Origin: Chenggangzhangella methanolivorans | GTDB lineage: Bacteria > Pseudomonadota > Alphaproteobacteria > Rhizobiales > Methylopilaceae | NCBI RefSeq assembly: GCF_019797865.1 | Contig: NZ_CP081869.1 | Coordinates: 4,106,501-4,170,500 of the forward strand | Direction of reading: 5' to 3' | DNA length: 64,000 nt | Notes under the pieces: model-generated | Seen by the model: the letters and a program-made list of their open reading frames with translations, nothing else | Database searches by the model: none | Told to the model about the DNA's origin: nothing | Made by a program: the position numbers and the translations under genes | In this document: one piece after another, positions 39,773 through 49,017 of the stretch | How the letters are laid out: each line of letters opens with the position of its first letter | How positions within the stretch are numbered: position 1 is the first letter of the stretch

Positions 39773-39851
39773 GGACGTCCATAAAAGCCGCCCATCACCA
39801 AGAGTGGTGAAGTCGGGCAAGCCCGACTTCACAGGCGGCATGGACTTCTGA
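39755..39851. repeat. duplicated groEL 3' end flanking a small two-hairpin insert
   Basis: GGCGGCATGGACTTCTGA occurs at 39755-39772 (true groEL end) and again at 39834-39851. The 61 bases between them contain CACCA-AGAG-TGGTG and a perfect 11-bp stem GTGAAGTCGGG (39807-39817) / CCCGACTTCAC (39822-39832). The arrangement looks like a small palindromic element bounded by an 18-bp direct repeat, or a local duplication with insertion. Confidence 0.75.
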
Positions 39852-39876
39852 TGAATTCTTTCCCGAGCGAATGACG

Positions 39877-39908
39877 AAGGCCACGGAGCGATCCGGGGCC
39901 TTTTTCTT
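39877..39908 (+). terminator. Rho-independent terminator of groESL
   Basis: AAGGCC-ACGG, a six-base loop, CCGG-GGCCTTTTTCTTT. The stem is eight to nine pairs with one mismatch and is followed by a T-rich run. It sits about 105 bases past the groEL stop, where the convergent AraC gene ends. Confidence 0.8.
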
Positions 39909-40680
39909 TACCGCCTCACGCCCGTCAGGCTGAAGGACGCGGGCGCGCCGAAGGTGCGGCGGAAGTCGTGCGCGAAATGGGGCTGGTCGGAAAAGCCGGC
40001 CGCATGGGCCGCCTCGGTGAGGTTCGCGCCGCCGATCACCGCGCCGATCGCGCGGCGCATGCGCGTCCAGGCGCGGTAGCGGCGGAACGGCACGCCGGCC
40101 TCTTCGGCGAAGAGATGCTGAAGGCGCGACGGAGACAGCGAGACCGCAAGGGCGGCGTCGGCCAATGACAGGCGATCGTTGGCCTCGAGCAGCCCGATCG
40201 CCGCCGCGACCCGCGGATCGATGCTCCGCCGCGCGCGTCGCCCGCCGAAGTCCAGAACGTCGTCGAGCGCCTCGCCGGCCCAGGCCGCGCTGTCGCGGTC
40301 CTCGTGCAGGCGCCGGACCAGCGAGATCACGTTCGAGCGCCGACGAGCGCGGCGCCCGTCTCCTCGACGTCGCGCATCAGCGGACGGAAGGCGTCCGCCC
40401 CCGCGACGCTCGGCTCGACATAGAGCACGGCGATCGGATCCATCCCGACCCGCAATTCGTGGACGACCCCGGCCGGGACCATCGCGGCCTCGCAGGCGCG
40501 CCACGGTCCGTCCGCGATCCGGACGCCGAACGGGCCGCCGAGGCTCGACAGGAACACCGGCGCGCCGTGCTGGTGCGGGGCGTTGTAGTCGAGCGGGCCG
40601 ACGAACAGGGTTCGGGCGGCGTCGACCCGCCACAGCGGGCCGGGGCCGGCAGCCGGTTCGTACAAGCGCGCAGCGCCCAT
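39908..40680 (-). CDS. AraC family transcriptional regulator (frameshifted)
   Basis: About 257 aa after repair. The N-terminal cupin sensor has TLFVGPLDYNAPHQHGAPVFLSSLGG and MVPAGVVHELRVGMDPIAVLYVEP. After a break near 40336-40345, the C-terminal double helix-turn-helix shows LSLADAALAVSLSPSRLQHLFAEEAGVPFRRYRAWTRMRRA and NLTEAAHAAGFSDQPHFAHDFRRTFGAPAS. It is divergent from the exported metallo-beta-lactamase-fold gene, 58 bases away, and probably regulates it. The effector is unknown. Confidence 0.86.
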
Positions 40681-40738
40681 GGAGGCTAGCGTCTCCTAAT
40701 CGGGCGCCCGACCAAGAGGCGCCGCGGGGACGCTAGCC

Positions 40739-41739
40739 ATGGCCCGGACCCAAGTCATCCTGTCCAGACGGAGGGTTCTGACGGCGGCCGGCGCCGCGCT
40801 CGCCGCACCCGCGATCCTGCGCCAAGCCTCGGGGCCGGCCGAGGCCGCGCCGGCGCGGCCCGAGACGCCGCTGTTCCGCCGCCTGCGGCTCGGGACGCTC
40901 GACCTCGTCGTCCTGTCCGACGCGAGCGTGATGATCGACGGGCCCTGGCCGATCGTGGGCGAGGACCGGCCAAAGGAAGAGGTCGAGCGGCTGATGCGCG
41001 ACAGCCTTCTGCCGCCCGCGCGTTTCCGGCCGGGCTTCAGTCCCGTGCTGATCGACGACGGGCGGACCCGCACGCTGATCGACGCCGGCAACGGCGCGGA
41101 CGGCTTCGTCCCGCGGCCGGCCGGCGGCCGCCTGGTCGAGGCGCTGGCGGGCGCCGGCTATTCTCCCGGCGACATCGATCTCGTGGCGCTGACCCACGCC
41201 CATGTCGACCACATCGGCGGCCTTCTCGACGGCGGCGCGCCGGCCTTCCCGAACGCACGCGTCGCGATCGGCGAGATCGAGCGCGCCTTCTGGAAGAACC
41301 CGCGCGGCTCTCCGCGCCGGAAGGCTCGAACGAGCTGAAGTCCGCAAAGCTCTTCGCCAGGACGATCGAGGCGCTCGGCGACCGGCTGGATGTGGTGAAG
41401 CCGGGCCAGGAGGTCGTCGCCGGCGTCTCGGCGCTCGGCGCCTACGGCCACACGCCCGGGCATCTCGCCTTCCATGTCGAGAGCGGGGGGCGGCGGCTGC
41501 TGGTTTGGGGCGACTGCGCGCATCACGAGGTCGCCTCGCTCGCCCATCCCGAATGGAGCGCGTTCTTCGACATGGACAAGGAGCAGGGCCGGGCGACGCG
41601 CGCGAAGATCTACGACATGGCCGCGGCCGAGCGGCTGCCCGTGCTCGGCTATCACACGTCGTTTCCCTCGCTCGGCTTCGTCACGCGCGAGGGGACGGGC
41701 TACCGCTGGGTTCCGGAGAGCTATCAGTTCGCGGAATGA
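40739..41739 (+). CDS. exported metallo-beta-lactamase-fold hydrolase (frameshifted)
   Basis: About 333 aa after repair. The N-terminus MARTQVILSRRRVLTAAGAALAAPAIL is a Tat-like signal. The metal-binding motif THAHVDHIGGLLDGG is intact (HxHxDH), as are the later YGHTPGHLAFHVESG, WGDCAHHEVAS with metal ligand Asp, and LGYHTSFPSLGFV with the last His. The break is near 41305-41312. It belongs to the broad MBL-fold group that includes lactonases such as quorum-quenching AHL hydrolases; the substrate cannot be told. AraC is divergent. Confidence 0.85.
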
Positions 41740-41757
41740 CGTCAGACCGTTCGCCCC

Positions 41758-42366
41758 TCACGCCGTCGGCGCGAAGCTGAACCGGCCGACGATCGGATAG
41801 GCGAACAGCGTGTCCTCGATCTTCGCTCCGCCGCCGATGTTGTGCACGACGAGCGGGCGCCCGCCTTCGCTTCGGCGCGCGGTGACGATCGCGATGTGGG
41901 GCAGGTTTCCGGGCAGCCGCTGGGTGACGAGATCGCCCGGGCGATAGTCCGTCCCGGCCTGCGTCGCGGGCTTTTCGGCGCCGCGGCGGCGGAAGAACGT
42001 CTCGAGGTTCGGCACCCGCCGGTGGTCGATGTTGCGGTCGGGCCGGCTCATGCCCCAGAGCCTGGGATAGGACGCGAAGGCGGCGCGCATGTCGCCGTTG
42101 ACGAGCGCCTGCAGGTCCGTGCCGAAGGCGGAGCGATAGGCCCGGATCACGACGTCGGTGCAGACGCCCCGCTCCGGGGGCACGTCGCCGCCCGGGAAGG
42201 CGAGGCGGACATAGGCCGGATCGTAGATGGTGGTGACGCCGACCTGCGCTTCGGCCGCGGCGAGGAGACGGGCCCGCCAGTCGTCCCGGCCGGGATCTGC
42301 GAGCGCGCGCGAGGCGGCGGCGAGGCACGGCAGCGCGGCCAGAAAGGCGCGTCGGTCCAAGGTCAT
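41758..42366 (-). CDS. DUF1287 domain exported protein
   Basis: 202 aa, intact. It starts MTLDRRAFLAALPCLAAASRALADP, a signal with an RR pair. The family core shows QVGVTTIYDPAYVRLAFPGGDVPPERGVCTDVVIRAYR, with a conserved Cys in the GVCTDV motif. PGDLVTQRLPGNLPHIAIVTAR and VVHNIGGGAKIEDTLFAYPIVGRF follow, giving the His and Asn/Asp positions of an NlpC/P60-like papain fold. A role in peptidoglycan or amide hydrolysis is plausible but not shown. Confidence 0.82.
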   Translation of the reverse strand: MTLDRRAFLAALPCLAAASRALADPGRDDWRARLLAAAEAQVGVTTIYDPAYVRLAFPGGDVPPERGVCTDVVIRAYRSAFGTDLQALVNGDMRAAFASYPRLWGMSRPDRNIDHRRVPNLETFFRRRGAEKPATQAGTDYRPGDLVTQRLPGNLPHIAIVTARRSEGGRPLVVHNIGGGAKIEDTLFAYPIVGRFSFAPTA

Positions 42367-42436
42367 CCCGAAAACCCCCGAGGCTTCGGCGTCGATTGAC
42401 GCCGCCGATCCGGGCGGTTGTTCGGCCGAAATGGGG

Positions 42437-42471
42437 AAGGCCCCGGACGCAGGCTTTCGCGCCGGGGCCTT
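42437..42471 (-). terminator. GC-rich terminator-like stem-loop after pstS
   Basis: AAGGCCCCGG (42437-42446) pairs perfectly with CCGGGGCCTT (42462-42471). It lies 25 bases past the pstS stop. A nearly identical stem occurs after the AEC transporter gene at 47647-47680. The T-tract is weak on both strands. Confidence 0.65.
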
Positions 42472-42495
42472 CGATCGTCGTCCGGTTCGCGGCCT

Positions 42496-43575
42496 TCAGC
42501 CGGCCTGGGGCTCGAGCGTCGGCTCGGCGCCGAGCTTGTCGCGCCAGTAGCCGCGGATCTTCTCCACCGTTTCGGGCGGCAGCGGCACGTAGCCGAGCTC
42601 GGCAGCGACGGAGTCGCCGCGTTCGAAGCCCCAGTTGAAGAAGGCGAGCGCCGCGGCGGTCCCGGTCGCGACGGGCCTGGCGTCCGGCACGAGCGCGAAG
42701 GTCGTCACCACGATCGGGTAGGCGGCCGCGCCCGGCGCGTCGACCAGCGAGACGCCGAAGTCGTTCGCGGCGTTCCACGGGGCGTTCGCGGCGGCGGCCT
42801 GGAAGCCCTCGGCGCTCGGCGCCACGAAGGCGCCGGCGGCGTTCTTCAACGACGCGACCGTGAGGCCGGCCTTCCGGGCGGTGGCGAGGTCGAGATAGCC
42901 GATCGAGTTCGGCGTGCGGGAGATCATCTCCGCGACGCCGCCGTTGCCGCGGGCCGGACGGCCCACCGGCCACTCGACCGTCTGGCCGGCGCCGACCGTC
43001 TTCCAGCCTTCGCTGATCTTCGCGAGATAGCTCGTGAAGGCGAAGGTCGTGCCCGAACCGTCGGAGCGGCGCACCGGACGGATTTCGTCGGCGGGCAGCG
43101 CGAGGTCGGGGTTGAGCGCCTTGATGGCGGGATCCGACCAGGTCTTGACCTTGCCGAGATAGATGTCGGCGATGAGTTCGCCCGAAAGCTTCAGCGCGCC
43201 TTGGCTGACGCCCGGAAGATTGACGGCCGCGGCGACGCCGCCGACCACGATCGGGAACTGCGCGACGCCGTACTGTTTCGCCTCTTCGGGCGAGAGCGGA
43301 ACTTCGCTCGCGCCGAAGTCGACCGCGCGGTCCTTGATGCGCATGACGCCGGCCATCGAGCCGGAGGCCTCGTAGTCGAGCCCGCCGGAGGGCTGGGACT
43401 CGGCGGTCCACTGAGAGCGCAGATTGTCCTGGTTCCAGCGGTTGAGGAGCGGCTGGACCAGCGTGGAGCCCGAGCCGGTGACGGTCTGGGCGTGGGTCGG
43501 CGTGGCGACGAAGAGGGCTGCGGCCATCGCGGCGAGCGCCGCGCGGCTGGCGAGCCGAAGAGTTCGGAGGCTCAT
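42496..43575 (-). CDS. pstS: phosphate ABC transporter substrate-binding protein PstS
   Basis: 359 aa, intact. A signal peptide (RLASRAALAAMAAALFVATPTHA) precedes QTVTGSGSTLVQPLLNRWNQD. Phosphate-binding motifs include GSGSTL, the later YEASGSMAGVMRIKDRAVDFGASEVPL and VRRSDGSGTTFAFTSYL. It captures phosphate in the periplasm. No pstC, pstA or pstB follows in the window. It lies 62 bases behind the Na/phosphate transporter gene on the same strand, so it probably shares the Pho-box promoter upstream of that gene. Confidence 0.93.
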   Translation of the reverse strand: MSLRTLRLASRAALAAMAAALFVATPTHAQTVTGSGSTLVQPLLNRWNQDNLRSQWTAESQPSGGLDYEASGSMAGVMRIKDRAVDFGASEVPLSPEEAKQYGVAQFPIVVGGVAAAVNLPGVSQGALKLSGELIADIYLGKVKTWSDPAIKALNPDLALPADEIRPVRRSDGSGTTFAFTSYLAKISEGWKTVGAGQTVEWPVGRPARGNGGVAEMISRTPNSIGYLDLATARKAGLTVASLKNAAGAFVAPSAEGFQAAAANAPWNAANDFGVSLVDAPGAAAYPIVVTTFALVPDARPVATGTAAALAFFNWGFERGDSVAAELGYVPLPPETVEKIRGYWRDKLGAEPTLEPQAG

Positions 43576-43637
43576 GGGTTTTCTCCAGATCGAACGGGAG
43601 GCGCGCCGGCCCTTGCGGACCGGCGCGCCTGGCGTCG

Positions 43638-45352
43638 TCAGGCCGGGACCGGCGCGGCGCCGAAGCCGCCGACTTCACGGGCCGCCGCGGCTTCCGCCGG
43701 GACGGCGCGCGAGACCGAGCGGCGCTCGGCGTCGATGCGTTCGATCAGGAAGTAGGCGCGCTCGCGCTGCCGAGCAGCGCGAGGATCGCGCCGCGCTCGA
43801 CCCACGGCAGCGAGCCGTTGAGGCGAAGCGCTTCGGCGCGGAGCTCGCCGAGCTGGGCGACGCGGGGCGCCGCTTCCGCCGAGAGGTTGTCGCGGCGGGC
43901 GCTCGCGGGGTCGGCGACAATGCGCATGGCGTCGCTCACCTGGTCCAGCAGGCGGTCGACGAGCGGGCGGCCCTTCTCGCCGAAGGGCTGGCGCTCGACG
44001 CGGCGGGCGATCTGGTAGAGCGCCTCGCCGAGGCTTGCGGTGTAGTCCTCTTCCTCGATCAGGCTCGCGACGAGATCGGCCCGCTCATAGGGCATCTCCG
44101 CCTTGAACTGACCCGAGGTGTAGGCGCGGATGTCGCGGTTGAGCAGGTCGAGCTGGTTGTAATGGACCTCGACCTTCTCCGGGGCGCCTTCCTTGCCGCG
44201 GGCGATGTCGATGAACTTGAGCGCGCCTTCGAGGTAGCGGGCGTTCTCGGCCAGGATCGCGGCGACGGCGGTCGAGGGAGCGTTGGCCGCCTCGGCGGTC
44301 AGGTGCTTCGGCGTCGAGTAGTCCTCGACGTCGTCGAGCGAGGAGGCGCCGACCTTCATCAGCACGCGTTCGAACACGCCCACGAAGGGGTAGAGCAGGA
44401 CGACGTTGAAGATGTTGAAGAAGGTCGAGTAGAGGCCGATCGCGACGGGGACGAGCGGGTAGGTCTCCTTGCCCTTGACCATGACGGGCGCGCCCGGATC
44501 GCCGCCGAACCACTGCATGACGTAGGTCAGCACGTCCATCGAGACGAAGAACAGCGGGATGGTCACCATCACGCCGATCAGGTTGAAGGATATGTGGGCG
44601 TAGGCTGCTCGCTTGGCGTTCTTCGACAGGTTGAGCGAGGCCATCCACGAGGTGATGGTGGTGCCGAGGTCGGCACCGAGCGAGAAGGCGACGGCGGTCT
44701 TCCAGTCGATGATGCCGGCGGCGCCGAGGCCCATCACGATGCCGATCGTGGCCGAGGACGAGTGGATCATCGCGGTGACGCCGGCGGCGATCAGCACGCA
44801 ATAGAGCAGGTTGACGTAGGAGTCGGCCTTCAGCGACGAGATGATCGACATCACCTCGGGCATGGAGCGCAGCGGCTTGAGGCCGCCGGTCATCAGGTTG
44901 AGGCCGTAGAAGATCAGCGAGAAGCCGATGCAGGCGAGCGCGATGTTCTTCACCTTGTCGGTCTTGGCGAAGATGTAGAGCAGCGCGAAGAGGCCCGCGA
45001 ACAGCAGTCCGAGCGGCCCGAGCGGCAGCGCGATTAGGCCGTTGCCGAGCGTCGTGCCGATGTTGGCGCCCATGATCACCGAGATCGCGGGGCGGAGGCC
45101 GACGACGCCGGCGTTGACGAGGCCGACGACCATGACGGTCATGGCGGTCGAGGACTGGATGACGCCGGTGATGAGCGTGCCGGCCACGACGCCCTTGGCG
45201 GGGGTGCCGGCGAACTTGGCGAGCATCGCCCGCATCTTGTTGACGGCGAGCGACTGGATGCCGTTCGACATGAATTCCAGGCCGAGCATAAAGATGCCCA
45301 GGCCGCCGATGACCGGCACGATGATTTGCGTAAATATGTCGACTTGTTGCAT
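43638..45352 (-). CDS. Na+/phosphate cotransporter, NptA/PNaS family (frameshifted near its end)
   Basis: About 571 aa after repair. Two Na/Pi repeat units are visible: GGLGIFMLGLEFMSNGIQ with TLITGVIQSSTAMTVMVVGLVNAG, and GVTAMIHSSSATIGIVMGLGAAGII. The QSST and HSSSA motifs form the transport site. About eight membrane segments precede a cytoplasmic PhoU-like helical domain from about residue 350 (AILAENARYLEGALKFIDIARG). The frame breaks near 43763; one extra G gives LLGSAERAYFLIERIDAERRS and a stop at 43638. It imports phosphate and is first in a nptA-pstS unit behind two Pho boxes. Confidence 0.92.
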
Positions 45353-45503
45353 TCGACGCTCTCCAGGCTGTTTGAAGCCGTGCAGCCGCGCGCAACCGCC
45401 GCGCTGGTCGAACGACCGGCGCGGAGGCGGTGAGGCGTCTGTCTACGGCAGGTGTTCGCGCGATTAATTGGCGCTTTACCTAAAATTAGGCTATTTAGCG
45501 CCC

Positions 45504-45521
45504 ATGACGGTCCGATGACGG
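45504..45521 (-). promoter_or_regulatory. Pho box 1 (PhoB site) upstream of nptA
   Basis: On the minus strand the sequence is CCGTCAT-CGGA-CCGTCAT, two 7-base repeats with 11-base spacing, the form of a PhoB binding site (consensus CTGTCAT, four bases, CTGTCAT). An AT-rich -10-like TAAATAG follows at a suitable distance. It lies about 150 bases before the nptA start. Confidence 0.75.
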
Positions 45522-45601
45522 CGGTCATTGGCGAGTAAATCGCTGATTTCTTCTTGTTTTCGTTGAAAATACAGGGCCGCGGACCGCCCTCTCCAGCTCG
45601 G

Positions 45602-45620
45602 ATTGACGGCTGGATGACAG
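45602..45620 (-). promoter_or_regulatory. Pho box 2 (PhoB site) upstream of nptA
   Basis: On the minus strand CTGTCATCCAGCCGTCAAT contains CTGTCAT and CCGTCAA with 11-base spacing. The first half is a perfect PhoB half site. It lies about 250 bases before the nptA start and 98 bases from the first box. Confidence 0.75.
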
Positions 45621-45728
45621 CCGCTCCCGCCTGTCGATCGGCTGTCGAGGAATGCGGTCCCAAGAACTTCTTATGAAGCCGTCGCCGATAACATTTTCGT
45701 GAGCTTCTACTGACGAAGACGCGCCGCG

Positions 45729-46604
45729 CTAGCCGGCGCCGGCCTCGGCGAGGAACAGCCTCAGCGCCGGATTGAGGTTCGCCGGGCGCCAGGCGACCAC
45801 ATGCTCGATCTGCGGCGCGTCGACGAGGTCGCGATAGACGACGTTGGCGACGCCGAGCTTCCGCATCGACGACGGCGTCACGGCGACGCCGAGGCCTTCC
45901 GACACGAGGCTCACGATCGTCTGCTGAAGCTGAGCCTCGAGGCGCGCCGTCGGCTCGAAGCCGCCGCGCCGGCAGAAGCCGGTGATGGCCTCGCGCAGCG
46001 ACGGCGTCGTCTCCGCCGGGGCGATGATGAGCGGGACGCCGCCGAGATCCTCCGGCGCGATCTCGACCTTCAGCGCGAGCGGATGGTCGGACGGCGCGGC
46101 CAGGCAGAGCGCCTCGCGATGGATGACGCGCGCCTCCAGCCCGCCGACGCCGCCCACGTCGAACATGATGCCGGCGTCGAAGCGCCCGCTCTTCACGGCC
46201 TCCTCGAGATCAGGCGGCAGGAGCTCGCGGAGTCTTAGCGCGACCCTCGGATGCTTGGCGGTGAAGCGCCGCGCGAGCGCGGGCAGGACCGTGTAGGCCG
46301 AGGACATCATGAAGCCGATCGAGAGCTCGCCAAGCTCGCCTCGATCCGCCATCCGCGCGTTCTCGCAGGCCTGGTCGAAGGCCGCGATCGTGGTCCGGCA
46401 GTCCTCGAGAAAGCGCTGTCCGGCGAAGGTGAGCGAGGCCTGCCGGGAATGGCGCTCCAGCAGCCGCACGCCAAGCTCGGCTTCGAGCGAGGCGATCTGC
46501 CGGCTGAGCGGCGGCTGGCTCATGCGCAACCGCTCCGCGGCGCGCCCGAAATGCAGCGTCTCGGCCAGGGCCACGAAATAGCGCATCTGCCGGATGTCGA
46601 TCAT
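45729..46604 (-). CDS. LysR family transcriptional regulator
   Basis: 291 aa, intact. The N-terminal helix-turn-helix is MRYFVALAETLHFGRAAERLRMSQPPLSRQIASLEAELGVRLLERHSRQ. The effector domain begins GELSIGFMMSSAYTVLPALARRFTAKHPRV and includes PSDHPLALKVEIAPEDLGGVPLI. The FGRAAERL / SQPPLSRQI version is that of the aromatic-degradation (CatR/BenM-like) branch. It is divergent from the AEC transporter gene with 100 bases between, where an interrupted repeat (GGTATGG ... GGAATGGTATT) could be the binding site. Confidence 0.9.
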   Translation of the reverse strand: MIDIRQMRYFVALAETLHFGRAAERLRMSQPPLSRQIASLEAELGVRLLERHSRQASLTFAGQRFLEDCRTTIAAFDQACENARMADRGELGELSIGFMMSSAYTVLPALARRFTAKHPRVALRLRELLPPDLEEAVKSGRFDAGIMFDVGGVGGLEARVIHREALCLAAPSDHPLALKVEIAPEDLGGVPLIIAPAETTPSLREAITGFCRRGGFEPTARLEAQLQQTIVSLVSEGLGVAVTPSSMRKLGVANVVYRDLVDAPQIEHVVAWRPANLNPALRLFLAEAGAG

Positions 46605-46704
46605 GATGCCGATAAGGTATGGATGCGCCTTGGAATGGTATTAGATCATACCCAAAGGGCTTGGTAGAGGTCGCAGACGCCTCCTCACGCTTCCGGCAGC
46701 CGCC

Positions 46705-47640
46705 TTGCTCTCGACCCTTTCGATCGTCGTCCCGATTTTCGTGCTGATCTTCGCCGGCTGGCTCGCGCGGCGGCTGGACGTGCTCGGTCCCGGGGCGACG
46801 CGCGAACTCAACCGCTTCGTGGTCTATCTCGCGCTGCCGGCGCTGCTGTTCGACATCGTGGCCCACGCCCGTCCGGAAGACATCTGGCGGCCGGGTTTCG
46901 CGGCGGCCTTCGGGCTCGGCGTCGCGGTCATCTTCTGCCTCACGGTCGCGCTTCGCCTGCGCCGCCCGCGGCATCTGGCGGATGCGGCCATCGACGGGCT
47001 GAACGCGGCCTACGCCAATGTCGGCTACATCGGCTTTCCGCTCGTTCTCGTCGCGATCGGGCGGGAGGCGCTCGCGCCGACGCTGGTCGCGAGCCTCATC
47101 ACCGTCTGCGGGGTGTTCGCGGTCGCGATCGTGATGATCGAGGTCGGCCTGCAGACGGAGCGCAACCGCGGACGGCTGATCGTGAAGGTCAGCGGGTCGC
47201 TGGCCAAGAACCCGCTCCTCGTCGCGCCGGCGCTCGCCGCGGTCTTCCCCGTTTTCGGCCTCATTCTTCCGGGGCCCGCCGACACGTTCCTGAAGCTGCT
47301 CGGCGGGGCGGCGTCGCCCTGCGCGCTGGTGGCGCTCGGGCTGTTCCTCGCCGCCAAGCGCGAGCCGACGCAGCGCGACGACCGGGCGGTCGCGGCGATC
47401 GTCGCCCTCAAGCTGCTGGGCCAGCCCGCGGTCACCTGGGTCCTGGCCACGATGGTGTTCGGCCTGCCGGCGCCGCTCACCCACACGGCCGTGCTGCTCG
47501 CGGCGCTGCCCACCGGCACCGGGCCGTTCATGCTCGCCGAGTTCTACGGGCGGGAGGCGAACCTGACGTCGAGCGTCGTGCTGGTCTCGACGGTTCTGTC
47601 GGTGGTCACGATCAGCGCCTATCTCGCGCTCGTGGCGTGA
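46705..47640 (+). CDS. AEC family transporter
   Basis: 311 aa from a TTG at 46705 that lacks a good ribosome-binding site, so the start is tentative. Ten hydrophobic segments in two five-helix halves are visible, beginning TLSIVVPIFVLIFAGWLARRL. Conserved features of the auxin-efflux-carrier family include NRFVVYLALPALLFDIVA, NAAYANVGYIGFPLVL and SPCALVALGLFLA. The family exports or imports small organic anions such as malate or malonate; the substrate here is unknown. The divergent LysR gene probably regulates it. Confidence 0.88.
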   Translation: MLSTLSIVVPIFVLIFAGWLARRLDVLGPGATRELNRFVVYLALPALLFDIVAHARPEDIWRPGFAAAFGLGVAVIFCLTVALRLRRPRHLADAAIDGLNAAYANVGYIGFPLVLVAIGREALAPTLVASLITVCGVFAVAIVMIEVGLQTERNRGRLIVKVSGSLAKNPLLVAPALAAVFPVFGLILPGPADTFLKLLGGAASPCALVALGLFLAAKREPTQRDDRAVAAIVALKLLGQPAVTWVLATMVFGLPAPLTHTAVLLAALPTGTGPFMLAEFYGREANLTSSVVLVSTVLSVVTISAYLALVA

Positions 47641-47646
47641 ACGAAG

Positions 47647-47680
47647 AAAGGCCCCGGACGCATTTTGCGCCGGGGCCTTT
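47647..47680 (+). terminator. terminator after the AEC transporter gene
   Basis: AAAGGCCCCGG (47647-47657) pairs perfectly with CCGGGGCCTTT (47670-47680) around a 12-base loop, seven bases after the stop. The short T-run sits at the base of the stem. It almost repeats the stem after pstS. Confidence 0.75.
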
Positions 47681-47710
47681 CGCGCGCTCAGGAGGCGGAT
47701 TTCGCGAAGA

Positions 47711-47923
47711 TCAGTTCGCCGCGGCGGTCTTGCCCGTCGCGACGTCGGTGACCGAGCCGTCCTCGAGGCTGATCCGGTAGAGCTCCTTCACGACGTTGCC
47801 GGAAAACTGCAGCTCGACGATCGAGACCGTCTTCAGAGTCACGGGGAAGCCCTCGGGGAGGATCGCGTTGTAGGCCGCCGCGGTCTCGTCCATCGGGGCC
47901 TGGAACTTCGAGAACGGCTCCAT
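47711..47923 (-). CDS. small hypothetical protein, about 70 aa
   Basis: From the ATG at 47923 the product reads MEPFSKFQAPMDETAAAYNAILPEGFPVTLKTVSIVELQFSGNVVKELYRISLEDGSVTDVATG, a soluble mixed alpha/beta profile. The frame stays open upstream to 48106 and an earlier start is possible, but that part overlaps a tRNA-like fragment. I do not recognise a family. Confidence 0.45.
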   Translation of the reverse strand: MEPFSKFQAPMDETAAAYNAILPEGFPVTLKTVSIVELQFSGNVVKELYRISLEDGSVTDVATGKTAAAN

Positions 47924-48175
47924 GGAGTAGACGAGGGTGTTGTGCGGATTGTGCGAGGCGGTCGCCTTGCCGTCCTTCCGACGCTCTCCCTCTGAGCTAC
48001 AAAGCCGACTTCGTCTGGCGGAACACGGGGCCGCAAGGCGGTCCGCGCCAGCCGGGCCATAAAACCCGGACACAAGGCCTCGCGAAGGCCGCGGCTTATG
48101 GCGCAACCGCCGGGCGAGCGCAACCCCTGTTTTGAAAAATTCTAAAACACGAGGCGATGAACGCGCCCGCCGTCG

Positions 48176-48925
48176 TCAGGCCGCCTGTTCGGCCATGAGG
48201 TAGAGGCCGAGCGCCAGCATCCCGACGAAGAAGACGGTGCGGAACGTCGTGGGCGAGATGACCGCCCGAAGCCTCTGCCCGAGCCACATTCCGAGCCCGG
48301 CCGGTGCGAGCGCCGCGACGGAGCCGAGCGCCATATGGGCGTCGAGCGCGCCGTGCGCCATGAGCCCGACCGCAAGCGCGGTGGTCGACACCGTGAACGA
48401 CAGGCCGAGCGCCTGGACGAGGTCGTCCTTGTCGAGCCCGAGCGCCTGCAGGAACGGCGCGGAGGGCATCACCGAAACCCCGGTCGCGCCCGTGACCACG
48501 CCGGTGACGAAGCCGACCGGAGGTCCGGCCCAGCGTTCGGCCGAGGCTCCGAGCGACAGGCGCTTTCCCGAGAGGCCGAAGGCGGCGTAGAGCGTCAGGA
48601 TCGCGCCGAGGCCGACGACCGCGTAGCGGGCGTTGTCGCCCGAGAGCGTTCCGGCGGTGATAACCGTCGCGATCGCCACCGCCGCCATCATCGGCCAGAA
48701 GCGCTGCATCGCGCCGGCCGGATCGGGGCCGGCCGACAGCTGCCAGACATTCGTCACGAGCGAAGGGACGAGCATCAGCGCCGCGGCTTCGCCGGGGGCG
48801 GCGACGGTCGCGAGCAGCCCCATGGCGACGGTGGGCAGGCCCATGCCGGTCACGCCCTTCACCACGCCCGCGAGCACGAAGGTCAGGAACATGAAGAGGG
48901 CGAGGGACATTGTGAGCTCTGGCAT
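48176..48925 (-). CDS. TSUP (TauE/SafE) family sulfite/anion transporter
   Basis: 249 aa from the ATG at 48925; a second ATG at 48910 is possible. It has about eight membrane segments, with the two repeats shown by FVLAGVVKGVTGMGLPTVAMGLL and VGFVTGVVTGATGVSVMPSAPFLQALGLDKDDLVQALGLSF, the typical G-x-G-x-G TSUP loops. Members export sulfite, sulfoacetate or related anions. A LysR gene is divergent 92 bases away, suggesting local control by its substrate. Confidence 0.88.
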   Translation of the reverse strand: MPELTMSLALFMFLTFVLAGVVKGVTGMGLPTVAMGLLATVAAPGEAAALMLVPSLVTNVWQLSAGPDPAGAMQRFWPMMAAVAIATVITAGTLSGDNARYAVVGLGAILTLYAAFGLSGKRLSLGASAERWAGPPVGFVTGVVTGATGVSVMPSAPFLQALGLDKDDLVQALGLSFTVSTTALAVGLMAHGALDAHMALGSVAALAPAGLGMWLGQRLRAVISPTTFRTVFFVGMLALGLYLMAEQAA

Positions 48926-49017
48926 GGGGCGAGCTTGATCCCGCCGCGGCGCCGGGCGCAATCTGGACCTCGCGGCGTCAGCCTTCGGAAACTCCGAAGC
49001 CAATCGAGGAGCCGCCC

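Larger units (their letters stand above)
45353..45728. other. 376-base upstream region of the phosphate unit
   Basis: It separates nptA from the next minus-strand gene, a LysR regulator. It is AT-richer than average, especially 45470-45500 and 45535-45570. It holds the two Pho boxes listed separately and no gene that I can support. Confidence 0.6.
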
